Assembly (NCBI RefSeq): GCF_017873965.1
Contig: NZ_JAGGKT010000001.1
Location: 124,001-188,000, forward strand
Direction: 5' to 3'
DNA from: Ammoniphilus resinae
GTDB taxonomy: Bacteria; Bacillota; Bacilli; Aneurinibacillales; RAOX-1
DNA: 64,000 bases
In this document: one piece after another, positions 25,186 through 32,633 of the stretch
How the letters are laid out: each line of letters begins with the position of its first letter
How positions within the stretch are numbered: the first letter of the stretch is position 1
The notes under the pieces: model-generated
The model's database searches: none
Told to the model about the DNA's origin: nothing
What the model saw: only the letters and a program-made list of their open reading frames with translations
Program-made: the position numbers and the translations under genes

Positions 25186-26262
25186 TTACCGCAGCAACCG
25201 GTCGTAGAATTCCTTCTGTTTTTGCAGTTGCTTCTTTTGATTAAATTTGGCTTCTATCCTTTTGCGGGCGTTGAATCCCCATTCTTGCCATTTCTGTGGA
25301 CTAACGATCATTCGTTCCATAGCGGCCGCCAATTCTTTCTTCTTCCGTTCCCGAACTAGAAGTCCGGTGACTCCATTCTTCATGATCTCGGGGATTCCGG
25401 CATGCCGGGTTGCGATACAGGGCATCCCGGTAGCCATGGCTTCCTTTAGCGTATTGGGGATCCCTTCTTCATTGCCTTCCTTGTCCGTGCAACTGGGTGC
25501 ACAAAAGATGTGTGCGCTTTGATAGACTTGTTGAATCTTCTGATAATCAACCCAGGATAAAAGCTTAACCTGTCTTTCGAGTCCATGCTTTTTAATCTTT
25601 TTGCGATATTTTTTCTCGTATTCCCCTTGACCAATTAGTGTGAGCATCGTATTGCTATACTTGGCATGGACCTTGGCAAAGGCATCAATCAAATCACCAA
25701 ACCCTTTTTTTTCGACAAACCGGCCAACAGCGAGAAAATGAACGGGGCCTTCTTTAGGAAAAATCCGGGGGGTGTATTGAAAGCGTGATAAATCCACACC
25801 GCCATACATCACCTTAATTTTATTCTTGGGACAGCCCAGTTTGATGATCTTGTTTTTTAGGTGGTGACACACCGGTAAAAAAAGATCCGCCGTTTTGAAC
25901 ACCTTTTTGAGTATTTTTAAATGTTTCTTTTTCCTCGGATAGGAGGTGGCATCCTTACCGCGAAAACCTACTATGAGTGGCAAGCGATGCTTTTTTTTCA
26001 GAAACAGAAGCTTATTTGCCAAGGTGGCATGATGGACATGAACAGCTTTAATGTTGTATTTTTTTATGACTTTCTGCGGTTCAGATACCAGTTGTTCAAA
26101 TGAACAAAGCTGGTTGTTATAGGGGGCATTTTTCCACTTTTTCTTCGGTTCACGGGTCAGAAGAATACCCTTGTAAGGGTCGACCCGGAAGATTTGTGGA
26201 GTTACATGCCCATCGTCTAATGACCACTTATAGTGGAGAATACGCGGGCGGCTTGGATTCAT
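25186..26262 (-). CDS. Basic GT4 glycosyltransferase (spore-coat type)
   Basis: A 358-residue GT-B glycosyltransferase of the GT4 family. The donor domain shows F-L-A-V-G-R-F-V-E-K-K-G, L-I-G-Q-G and the E-x7-E segment in N-E-E-G-I-P-N-T-L-K-E-A-M-A-T-G. It is rich in Lys and Arg. Its C-terminal half is closely similar to the plus-strand GT4 at 27292 (shared G-I-P-N and R-H-x-G-I-P-E), so they are duplicates. I set the start at an internal Met with AAAGGAT upstream, which removes overlap with the preceding gene. It follows a GT2 gene by 22 bases. Likely a coat glycosylation enzyme; substrates unknown. Confidence 0.8.
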   Translation of the reverse strand: MNPSRPRILHYKWSLDDGHVTPQIFRVDPYKGILLTREPKKKWKNAPYNNQLCSFEQLVSEPQKVIKKYNIKAVHVHHATLANKLLFLKKKHRLPLIVGFRGKDATSYPRKKKHLKILKKVFKTADLFLPVCHHLKNKIIKLGCPKNKIKVMYGGVDLSRFQYTPRIFPKEGPVHFLAVGRFVEKKGFGDLIDAFAKVHAKYSNTMLTLIGQGEYEKKYRKKIKKHGLERQVKLLSWVDYQKIQQVYQSAHIFCAPSCTDKEGNEEGIPNTLKEAMATGMPCIATRHAGIPEIMKNGVTGLLVRERKKKELAAAMERMIVSPQKWQEWGFNARKRIEAKFNQKKQLQKQKEFYDRLLR

Positions 26263-26284
26263 TCCGATCCCATCCTTTATAGTT

Positions 26285-27070
26285 TTATCTACCGTACTTG
26301 CGATCAAGCCTCCTAATTTTTTTCTTCTTCCACCTATAAACGGAACGGATATTGTTTTTAATTCGACGATGATACTTTCGGATTTTGCGAGGACTTCTTT
26401 TTTTCTTATAGCGGTTATATTTTACTAACGGTTTGCGCTGACAATGGCCCAAGTAAAATTTGGCTAGACGCAGCCACATATCCCAATCCTGAGAATATCG
26501 ATATTTTCTATTAAATCGTCCCACCCTTTGAAAACAACGGTGGTGAACGACAACCGTGGAAGTACGGATGGTGAACTTCCTGCGGTATAAACTGTGGCGG
26601 AAACGGTTTAGGCTTTTATAGGAACGGGGTTTTTTCAACTTTCTTTTTCTCTTGTGACCGACCGGAATATCGTAATACCAGCTATAGAGAAATTTACAGT
26701 TGGGATGTTTGCGGAGATAGCGTTTATTATGCTTGAGCTTGTGGCGTAAAAATACGTCATCGGAATCGAGAAAAGCGATATAATTTCCCCTAGCGTGCTG
26801 AATCCCTTTGTTACGCGCTGCAGAGGGCCCTGACTTGGTTTGATAGAAATAGCGAACCTTGGAGCCAAAATTTCTGCGTATTTTTCTCTTTGTTCCATCC
26901 TTTGAACCATCATCGACAACGATAATCTCAAAGTCCTTACAGGATTGTCTTAGGACACTTCTAATGGCCCGGGATACTCTTTTTCTACGGTTGTGGGTAG
27001 GGATGACCACGCTGAAAAAGGGCTGCCTTTTCTTTTTCTTCTGTCTTTGTACCCCTTTTGTTTCTTGCAC
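26285..27070 (-). CDS. Extremely basic GT2 glycosyltransferase
   Basis: A 261-residue GT-A fold protein. Family-2 marks are V-V-I-P-T-H-N-R, E-I-I-V-V-D-D-G-S-K-D-G-T, the metal-binding D-S-D-D near residue 102, and a C-terminal Q-D-W-D-M-W-L-R. By hand count about 84 of 261 residues (near 32 percent) are Lys or Arg, far above ordinary GT2 enzymes; the last 60 residues are almost a poly-cation. Start is a GTG with GGGAGGG eight bases upstream. It leads a minus-strand pair with the GT4 gene. A sigma-K-like -10 box lies 54 bases upstream, so mother-cell expression and spore-surface binding are plausible. Confidence 0.8.
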   Translation of the reverse strand: MQETKGVQRQKKKKRQPFFSVVIPTHNRRKRVSRAIRSVLRQSCKDFEIIVVDDGSKDGTKRKIRRNFGSKVRYFYQTKSGPSAARNKGIQHARGNYIAFLDSDDVFLRHKLKHNKRYLRKHPNCKFLYSWYYDIPVGHKRKRKLKKPRSYKSLNRFRHSLYRRKFTIRTSTVVVHHRCFQRVGRFNRKYRYSQDWDMWLRLAKFYLGHCQRKPLVKYNRYKKKRSPRKIRKYHRRIKNNIRSVYRWKKKKIRRLDRKYGR

Positions 27071-27123
27071 TTCAAATCCCTCCCTTCCTTGATCGTGGAT
27101 TCTATGAAGAAGCATACTTACCT

Positions 27124-27132
27124 TAACTTATG
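27124..27132 (-). promoter_or_regulatory. Possible sigma-K -10 element for the minus-strand glycosyltransferases
   Basis: On the minus strand the sequence is CATAAGTTA, an exact CATANNNTA match, placed 54 bases before the GT2 start. No convincing -35 AC at the right distance. Confidence 0.38.
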
Positions 27133-27213
27133 CACGTGGACTAGCTTGCTGCTTATACTGTACGAAAAAATAGGTTTTGGCCCTTATCCGTTGTGGAATG
27201 GTTAGATGCCTAT

Positions 27214-27241
27214 ACAAAAGTATTCATTCGTCCATAACCTA
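27214..27241 (+). promoter_or_regulatory. Possible sigma-K promoter for the plus-strand glycosyltransferases
   Basis: CATAACCTA (27233-27241) matches the sigma-K -10 consensus, with AC 17 bases upstream as in sigma-K -35 elements. The GT4 start is about 50 bases downstream. Confidence 0.5.
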
Positions 27242-27291
27242 TATAGGAGTAGTATAAATAGCTATAATCTTTCGGAAAGAAGGAATGACAG

Positions 27292-28374
27292 TTGAAAAAA
27301 AAAGTTGCTTTTCTTCGCTCCAAATATCTCCCTCCTTCAGAAACCTTCATTTACGAAGAATTAAAAAATATCCGCAAGTTTAAACCAATTGTCTTTTGCA
27401 GGAAAAGGATGAACCTGCGACGGTTCCCCTATAAACCGATCCGCAGATTACCTAAGAGTCCGAAAAAAACCGCGAGATTATGGAAGAAGATGAAGATCCG
27501 GTTGATCCATGCCCGGTTTGGGACGATGGGTGTCAAAGTGATGAAGGCTAAGAAAATTGCAAAGCTCCCGATGATTACCTCGTTTCATGGGTTCGATCTT
27601 CCTCATCCGCGCAGTAATCGCAAGAGCTACCAACGCAAGCTCCGACGCTTATTCCGGGTAGGTGAAAAATTTACGGTACCATCTCGCCATGCAAAAAGAC
27701 GCTTAATCAAGTGGGGATGTCCTGCGCGAAAAATCAAAATCATGTACAGCGGCATTGACATGAAGAAATTTAAGCTCAGCAGAAGAAGTTTAAGGAAAAA
27801 ACGAGTACGGATCATCACTGTTGGCCGGCTTCATAGGAAGAAGGGAATGGAGTATCTAATCAAAGCCTTCCGCAAGGTTCATAAGAAGCATCCAAGTGCA
27901 AAGCTCGTAATAATTGGAAGTGGATCGGAACGCTTGCGATTAAAACGCATGGTTAAAAAGTGGAAACTGAAAAAACATGTTCAGTTTAAAGGAAACTTGC
28001 CCCATAAGAAGGTAGCGAAGGAATTAAGAAAAGCAGATATCTTCTGTTTACCAAGCGTGACTGCAAAGAATGGAAACCAGGAAGGGATTCCGAACGCCAT
28101 CAAGGAAGCGATGGCAACCGGATTGCCAGTTGTCAGTACAAGGCATGGGGGCATTCCCGAACTGGTTACGAATGGAAAAGAAGGATTCCTGGTACCTGAA
28201 CGATCTGTGAAACAACTGAGTAAGAAACTCAATCACCTCATCACACATCCCCAGCTACGAATTAAAATGGGGAAAAAAGGACGTAGGAAGGTAGAGCGGT
28301 TCTTTAATTCCAAAAAACAGGTTCGGATTTTAGAAGCTCTCTATAAATCTGTCCTAAAAAAGAGAGGGAAATAG
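27292..28374 (+). CDS. Extremely basic GT4 glycosyltransferase
   Basis: A 360-residue GT4 enzyme with R-S-K-Y-L-P-P-S-E-T-F-I at the start, H-G-F-D in the acceptor domain, I-I-T-V-G-R-L-H-R-K-K-G, and the E-x7-E segment Q-E-G-I-P-N-A-I-K-E-A-M-A-T-G. Lys and Arg runs are frequent (for example S-R-R-S-L-R-K-K-R-V-R). The TTG start follows AAGGAATG. It pairs with a GT2 gene two bases downstream and mirrors the minus-strand GT2/GT4 pair across a 220-base divergent promoter region. The mirrored pairs suggest one ancestral GT2-GT4 module that was duplicated. Confidence 0.8.
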   Translation: MKKKVAFLRSKYLPPSETFIYEELKNIRKFKPIVFCRKRMNLRRFPYKPIRRLPKSPKKTARLWKKMKIRLIHARFGTMGVKVMKAKKIAKLPMITSFHGFDLPHPRSNRKSYQRKLRRLFRVGEKFTVPSRHAKRRLIKWGCPARKIKIMYSGIDMKKFKLSRRSLRKKRVRIITVGRLHRKKGMEYLIKAFRKVHKKHPSAKLVIIGSGSERLRLKRMVKKWKLKKHVQFKGNLPHKKVAKELRKADIFCLPSVTAKNGNQEGIPNAIKEAMATGLPVVSTRHGGIPELVTNGKEGFLVPERSVKQLSKKLNHLITHPQLRIKMGKKGRRKVERFFNSKKQVRILEALYKSVLKKRGK

Positions 28375-28375
28375 A

Positions 28376-29185
28376 ATGAAGAATAAACGTGCTCTTGTGA
28401 CAGTTGTGATCCCGACGTATAACAGGGCGAGATTTTTGCCAAGAGCAATAAAAAGTATTTTGAAGCAAAAATCGAAAAGATGGAAGCTATTGATCATTGA
28501 TGACGGCTCGAAGGATAAAACAAGGAAGGTTGTTCGGCGTTTTCAGAAAAAGAGTTCAAAGATACGATACGTTCGTTTCAAGAAGAATCACGGGGTTTCC
28601 TATGCTTTGAGAAAAGCCTTATCAATGGTAGATACAAAATATTTTGCCCAGCTTGACGCGGATGACTGGTATGAGAAGAACACCATTAGAGAATGCTTGA
28701 AAGCCATGAGGAAATCTAGTGGAAGAGTAGCTATGGTATATGGAAATGAAAAGGTTTGGAAAATGAAAAAAGGGAAGCCTCGCTACCAGAAGACGAAGAA
28801 AAAGAAGCAGTTTAAAGGGAAATATGATTTTATCACTTATCATCCGATGATCTATCCGCGGTTCTATCGAAAGAGCGCACTGGTCAGTGTAGGAGGATGG
28901 TCTACAAAAGTACCATACAAGGGACGTTTTGCTGAAGATCGACAGATCCTACTGAAGCTAGCAGGACGCTATAAATTCAAGTGGATTAATAAACCTTTAT
29001 ACAACCGCCTGCGCCATTCCAAGAACAATTCCCGTACGGCAAACAATAAAAAATATGCAAAAGTAACAAGACATTTGTACAAAAGCGCGCTTAAACGCTG
29101 GGGGAATAAATATAAGCCGGTTTTCAAGCGGGTGAACGGACGCTTGAAAGTAGGAAGATTGAAAAAACGCAAAAAAAGACGTTAA
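28376..29185 (+). CDS. Very basic GT2 glycosyltransferase
   Basis: A 269-residue GT-A enzyme: V-V-I-P-T-Y-N-R-A at the start, L-I-I-D-D-G-S-K-D-K-T, the metal site Q-L-D-A-D-D-W-Y, and the C-terminal acceptor segment F-A-E-D-R-Q-I-L-L-K-L. The C-terminus is strongly basic (ends K-K-R-K-K-R-R). ATG overlaps the end region of the GT4 gene with AGAGAGGG upstream, so the two are co-translated. A strong bidirectional terminator follows. Likely works with its partner on the spore surface; the sugar and target are unknown. Confidence 0.82.
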   Translation: MKNKRALVTVVIPTYNRARFLPRAIKSILKQKSKRWKLLIIDDGSKDKTRKVVRRFQKKSSKIRYVRFKKNHGVSYALRKALSMVDTKYFAQLDADDWYEKNTIRECLKAMRKSSGRVAMVYGNEKVWKMKKGKPRYQKTKKKKQFKGKYDFITYHPMIYPRFYRKSALVSVGGWSTKVPYKGRFAEDRQILLKLAGRYKFKWINKPLYNRLRHSKNNSRTANNKKYAKVTRHLYKSALKRWGNKYKPVFKRVNGRLKVGRLKKRKKRR

Positions 29186-29210
29186 AAAAGGGGCAAGTGC
29201 CCCTTTTTTT
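29184..29210. terminator. Bidirectional terminator between glycosyltransferase and antiporter genes
   Basis: AAAAAAGGGGCA and TGCCCCTTTTTT form a perfect stem with T tracts in both directions, serving two convergent operons. Confidence 0.92.
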
Positions 29211-29213
29211 AGG

Positions 29214-30386
29214 TTAATTCACGGATCGAATGCTTGACTCATCTTGCTTTAACTGTGGACTGCTTTCCTTAAATAGAATTTTCAACATCGGTGGTGTGAC
29301 AAGCGTAGTAACAAGAACGACAATTATTAAAATCGTAAACATGTCAGGGGCGATCAATCCTCTTTCCAGGCCCATGGCGGCTAAGATGAGGGCCACTTCA
29401 CCACGAGAAACCATTCCTGCTCCTACACGAATCGAGCTCTTCCATTCATAACCAGCTAATTTTGCTCCAAGTCCTGCACCAATCAGTTTTGTAAGAATGG
29501 CTAGAACACTAAGGCCAATTAATAATCCGAGATGTTCTCCTACCCCAGCGACCTGGGTATTAAAGCCGATTGCCACGAAGAAGATCGGGACAAAAATCGA
29601 GTAAGCAACGACTTCCACTTTTTCCATCGCCATGTGGCCGTATGAAGTTGCACCAATACCAATTCCTGCAAGGTAAGCACCAATAATCGCGGCTACGCCT
29701 GTTGATTCTGCGAAATAAGCGAAAAAGAAGCATATGATGACGGCTGCTCCCACACCTGCTTGAGGAACCTTCATATTGGACAGCTTTTCCATTACCCAAG
29801 GGATTACCTTCCAAGCGGCCACGATCGCAATAGCAAAGAACGCAACCTTTTGCAAGATGACCATTCCTACACTGATTTCACCGCCCATAAAGCTCATAAG
29901 GACAGCCAGCAAGACAATGACGACGATGTCGTCGAGCACCGCTGCACCGAGGATGGCCATGCCTTCTTTCGATTTTAGCTGGTTCATTTCGCGCAGGGCT
30001 TGAACGGAAATACTCACACTTGTCGCAGTTAACACCAATCCAAAGAACATCGATTCAAACATGCCTAAACCGAGCAGAACTCCAGAATAATAACCGCCGA
30101 CTAAGGGGAGAATGATTCCGCCGAACCCAACGTACGTGGATGCTTTGGCACTCTTTTTAAATTCACCCAAATCCGTTTCCAACCCAGCAATAAACATGAG
30201 AAGAATGACTCCGATATTACTCAGTTCTTTTATGATCTCTGAATTCTCCACAAGCCCGAGCATCGCTGGACCAATGACAATCCCGACAACCAATTGTCCA
30301 AGGACAGATGGCTGCCCTAAACGTACACTTAAATCTCCCGCCAACTTTGCTGCAATTAAGATAATCGCTAATTGTAAAATTAACAC
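29214..30386 (-). CDS. Cation:proton antiporter, CPA2 family (NapA/KefB-like)
   Basis: A 390-residue membrane protein with about twelve to thirteen helices. The ion-binding Asp pair is at residues 152-153 in A-A-V-L-D-D-I-V-V-I; the N-terminal G-Q-P-S-V-L-G-Q-L-V-V-G-I-V-I-G-P is a CPA2 signature, and a conserved Lys region (A-I-L-T-K-L-I-G-A) follows in the second half. The two-Asp form is usually electrogenic Na+/H+ exchange. There is no cytoplasmic TrkA-N domain. The GTG start follows GGGGGAG. It is 21 bases downstream of the anti-sigma gene, making sigma, anti-sigma and antiporter one operon, so the exchanger is probably induced by envelope or ion stress. Confidence 0.9.
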   Translation of the reverse strand: MLILQLAIILIAAKLAGDLSVRLGQPSVLGQLVVGIVIGPAMLGLVENSEIIKELSNIGVILLMFIAGLETDLGEFKKSAKASTYVGFGGIILPLVGGYYSGVLLGLGMFESMFFGLVLTATSVSISVQALREMNQLKSKEGMAILGAAVLDDIVVIVLLAVLMSFMGGEISVGMVILQKVAFFAIAIVAAWKVIPWVMEKLSNMKVPQAGVGAAVIICFFFAYFAESTGVAAIIGAYLAGIGIGATSYGHMAMEKVEVVAYSIFVPIFFVAIGFNTQVAGVGEHLGLLIGLSVLAILTKLIGAGLGAKLAGYEWKSSIRVGAGMVSRGEVALILAAMGLERGLIAPDMFTILIIVVLVTTLVTPPMLKILFKESSPQLKQDESSIRSVN

Positions 30387-30407
30387 TGATTTCTCACTCC
30401 CCCTAGG

Positions 30408-30797
30408 TTATATCTTTAAATGTGGAACAGATAGACTCGTTTTTTGTTCGACGTCAGACTGTGGGCTAATCACGGGTTGCGGTTCTTGAAAGTTCTTTCC
30501 AATCATCCAAGAGATGACGGAAACGAGTAAAATCAATACAATCCCAACAATCGATGTTCGTTTTTTCCAACTGCGAATCCGCCCGACAAACTCTTTTTCA
30601 CCGGTTTCGGAAGGGAAGGGTTCACGATGATTGAGTGTGGACTGCCAGTTATCATTTTGCAAAAGCTCTTGTTTAACTAGTTGACATACTTCGCACTTGC
30701 CCAAATGTTCGTTTACATACTCTTCTGTATGCGCTTTCAATGCTCCATCAACGTATAAAGGAAGCAAATCTTGAACAATTTCACATTGTTTCTTCAT
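30408..30797 (-). CDS. Anti-sigma factor with zf-HC2 domain
   Basis: A 129-residue membrane anti-sigma protein. The zinc-binding helix pair has D-L-L-P-L-Y-V-D-G-A-L and H-L-G-K-C-E-V-C (His and two Cys, residues about 31-38). One transmembrane segment lies at about residues 82-98, leaving a short outer tail. It binds and holds the ECF sigma factor until a signal releases it. Its start overlaps the sigma gene end by 17 bases, the usual coupling for sigma/anti-sigma pairs. Confidence 0.88.
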   Translation of the reverse strand: MKKQCEIVQDLLPLYVDGALKAHTEEYVNEHLGKCEVCQLVKQELLQNDNWQSTLNHREPFPSETGEKEFVGRIRSWKKRTSIVGIVLILLVSVISWMIGKNFQEPQPVISPQSDVEQKTSLSVPHLKI

Positions 30798-31350
30798 GGT
30801 ATATCACCTCATTTTGGTATAAATCCTTAAATTTTTGTTTCGCCCGATGCAACAGGACTTTAGTTGTTTGTGGGGTTTTGCCTAAGATTTGTGCAATCTC
30901 GGCGTGGGACAAACCTTCCATCTCTTTTAGAATAAGAACATCCCGATAGTCGTCTGGCATTTGCCCGAGGATGGTTTGAATCTCGCTTCTAGCTTGTTTT
31001 TGTTGGGAAATGCGTTGGGGATTAAGGGTTTCATCTCCACAAAGCTCAATGTCTGCCGATGCAAATACGCTTTTATCCCGAGCCCAGGTGCGGGCTTTGT
31101 TTCGGTATACATTTCTGGCGATTTGCAAAAGCCACGTTTTTAGGGAACATTTTCCTTGAAAGCGGTGAATGGATTTCACTGCCTGGAAAAATGTTTCCTG
31201 TGTGAACTCTTCACTATCTGTAACCGAGCCGGTCACCTTAAAGAAGTAAGCGTATACAATTGAGTGGTGATTTCGATAAAAATCGGTAAGATCCTCATAT
31301 AATGATTGGCGCTGATGGTTTCCCTTCCAAAAAGAATCTAGAATCCCCAA
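30781..31350 (-). CDS. ECF-type RNA polymerase sigma factor
   Basis: A 189-residue sigma-70 family protein with regions 2 and 4 only. Region 2 shows V-T-D-S-E-E-F-T-Q-E-T-F-F-Q-A and R-F-Q-G-K-C-S-L-K-T-W-L-L-Q-I-A-R-N; region 4 shows M-P-D-D-Y-R-D-V-L-I-L-K-E-M-E-G-L-S-H-A-E-I-A-Q-I-L (read in parts) ending in V-L-L-H-R-A-K. The longer open frame includes an unrelated Phe/Arg stretch; a TTG preceded by GGGGGG gives the normal ECF length. It probably drives its own operon from the upstream GTAAC element. Confidence 0.88.
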   Translation of the reverse strand: MGILDSFWKGNHQRQSLYEDLTDFYRNHHSIVYAYFFKVTGSVTDSEEFTQETFFQAVKSIHRFQGKCSLKTWLLQIARNVYRNKARTWARDKSVFASADIELCGDETLNPQRISQQKQARSEIQTILGQMPDDYRDVLILKEMEGLSHAEIAQILGKTPQTTKVLLHRAKQKFKDLYQNEVIYHEETM

Positions 31351-31380
31351 GAGAACGTCCCCCCTTCTCCCCCTTCGCTT

Positions 31381-31412
31381 ATGTAGTAACAAAAAGAAGA
31401 AAAAGGTTACAC
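31381..31412 (-). promoter_or_regulatory. Possible autoregulated ECF promoter
   Basis: On the minus strand TGTAACC followed by a T-rich spacer and a TACATA element resembles ECF -35 and -10 sites with the conserved AAC. GTTAC/GTAAC also form an inverted repeat here. The distance to the sigma start is about 40 bases. Confidence 0.42.
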
Positions 31413-31420
31413 TAAAAAAC

Positions 31421-31453
31421 AAAAAAACCTTTAGGAATTTTTTCCTAAAGGTT
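31421..31453 (-). terminator. Terminator after the second zf-HC2 gene
   Basis: On the minus strand ACCTTTAGGAA and TTCCTAAAGGT form a stem followed by TTTTTTG. It separates the large zf-HC2 protein gene from the sigma operon. Confidence 0.85.
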
Positions 31454-31462
31454 TCATCAGGT

Positions 31463-32527
31463 TTATTTAATGGAAAACTTATAATGCAATCCAGGAACAA
31501 TCAGGACAGCATGTTCTAAATGAAGGGCAAAGGGCTTTTTCATATCCTGATAAAAAGGGATATCGGTTATCCGGTGTTCGTCTGTTTGAAAGTCGATGTT
31601 TGGTTCCTTACTCCAGTGTTTGGCATTTTGGTCGATGATATTGAAACTGAGTTCATATAGACCCACATCGGTGATCGAATCGAGCTGCTGGTAATGAATT
31701 TTAATTCGGTCACTCGTCAATTCCGCTTTTTCTATGAAAAAGCGAATTCCATTGATCTCAACTTCTTTATTAATCAAGGTTTCCCCTTGATCCTGCAGAG
31801 GAACCTGTAGTTCTTTTGGCTTAAAAAAGACAGCTAAATTGGGCAACTCTACCCCGATTATCTCTGTATCTTTTCGAACACCATCCAAAACCCAGGTTTC
31901 GACGTTTTCCGAATGGCCCACAGAGCTGGAGTTTTCCTGTCGTTTGATGACTTCATTATTGGTTAGATCCATTGCAATGAGGTGGTTCGGCCAATAAATG
32001 TCTTCCTGAACGTAGTCGATATTGGGATTATTCCAAAAGTATTTATACGTAAGTGTACTTTCTTCTTCGCCAAAGCTCTTCTTCAAAAACTTGAACTGTA
32101 CGCCTGATTTTTGAAAAATGGCCTCTTTCGGTGGGGAAAGGGAAATGAGATCGTTATCAAGTTGAATTAATTCTTGATCCTTCTCTAATTGCTCTTCCTC
32201 GGCGGCTTCCTGACCCAAAATCCAGCTACTAATTGAAAAAATGCCCATCACGACAATAACAGCAGCAATGAGAAGGAGTCCGAGTCTTTTCAAGCGGACT
32301 ATAAAGGTTGGATTTTCATTTGGCATAGTAAAAGTAGTATCATTGGACAGAGGCGATTCAAGAGGCGGGTAATCTAGCATGGCCCCCTCTTTTAAACTTG
32401 TTATTTGTTCTTTGCATTCTTTACAAGTTTGTAAATGCTTTTTAATCAATTGTTTTGTTTCAACGCTCACCATATCATCTATATATAAAGGAAGAAGATC
32501 CTTAATTAGCTGGTGTTTTTGATCCAT
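31463..32527 (-). CDS. Large zf-HC2 anti-sigma-like membrane protein
   Basis: A 354-residue protein. The zinc-binding head is D-L-L-P-L-Y-I-D-D-M-V with H-L-Q-T-C-K-E-C, as in anti-sigma factors. A transmembrane segment lies at about residues 84-104. About 240 extracellular residues follow, of beta character, with no family I can name. No sigma gene is fused or directly upstream; the ECF gene lies downstream behind a terminator. It could be a second brake on that sigma factor or a sensor for another. I set the start at the ATG giving M-D-Q-K-H-Q-L-I; GGAGTG lies 11 bases before it. Confidence 0.72.
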   Translation of the reverse strand: MDQKHQLIKDLLPLYIDDMVSVETKQLIKKHLQTCKECKEQITSLKEGAMLDYPPLESPLSNDTTFTMPNENPTFIVRLKRLGLLLIAAVIVVMGIFSISSWILGQEAAEEEQLEKDQELIQLDNDLISLSPPKEAIFQKSGVQFKFLKKSFGEEESTLTYKYFWNNPNIDYVQEDIYWPNHLIAMDLTNNEVIKRQENSSSVGHSENVETWVLDGVRKDTEIIGVELPNLAVFFKPKELQVPLQDQGETLINKEVEINGIRFFIEKAELTSDRIKIHYQQLDSITDVGLYELSFNIIDQNAKHWSKEPNIDFQTDEHRITDIPFYQDMKKPFALHLEHAVLIVPGLHYKFSIK

Positions 32528-32633
32528 TATATAGTCACACTCCAATAGCATTATCTTACCATAAGCCTAAGATGAAGAAAAAGACGAAGCTTCTGGATTT
32601 TCAAAAGAAATGTGAAACCGAGGGAAAAAGAAA

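Noticed and set aside
30112..30489. Plus-strand frame opposite the antiporter and anti-sigma genes
   Set aside because: It is the reverse shadow of well-supported genes, with no ribosome site and no recognisable domain.
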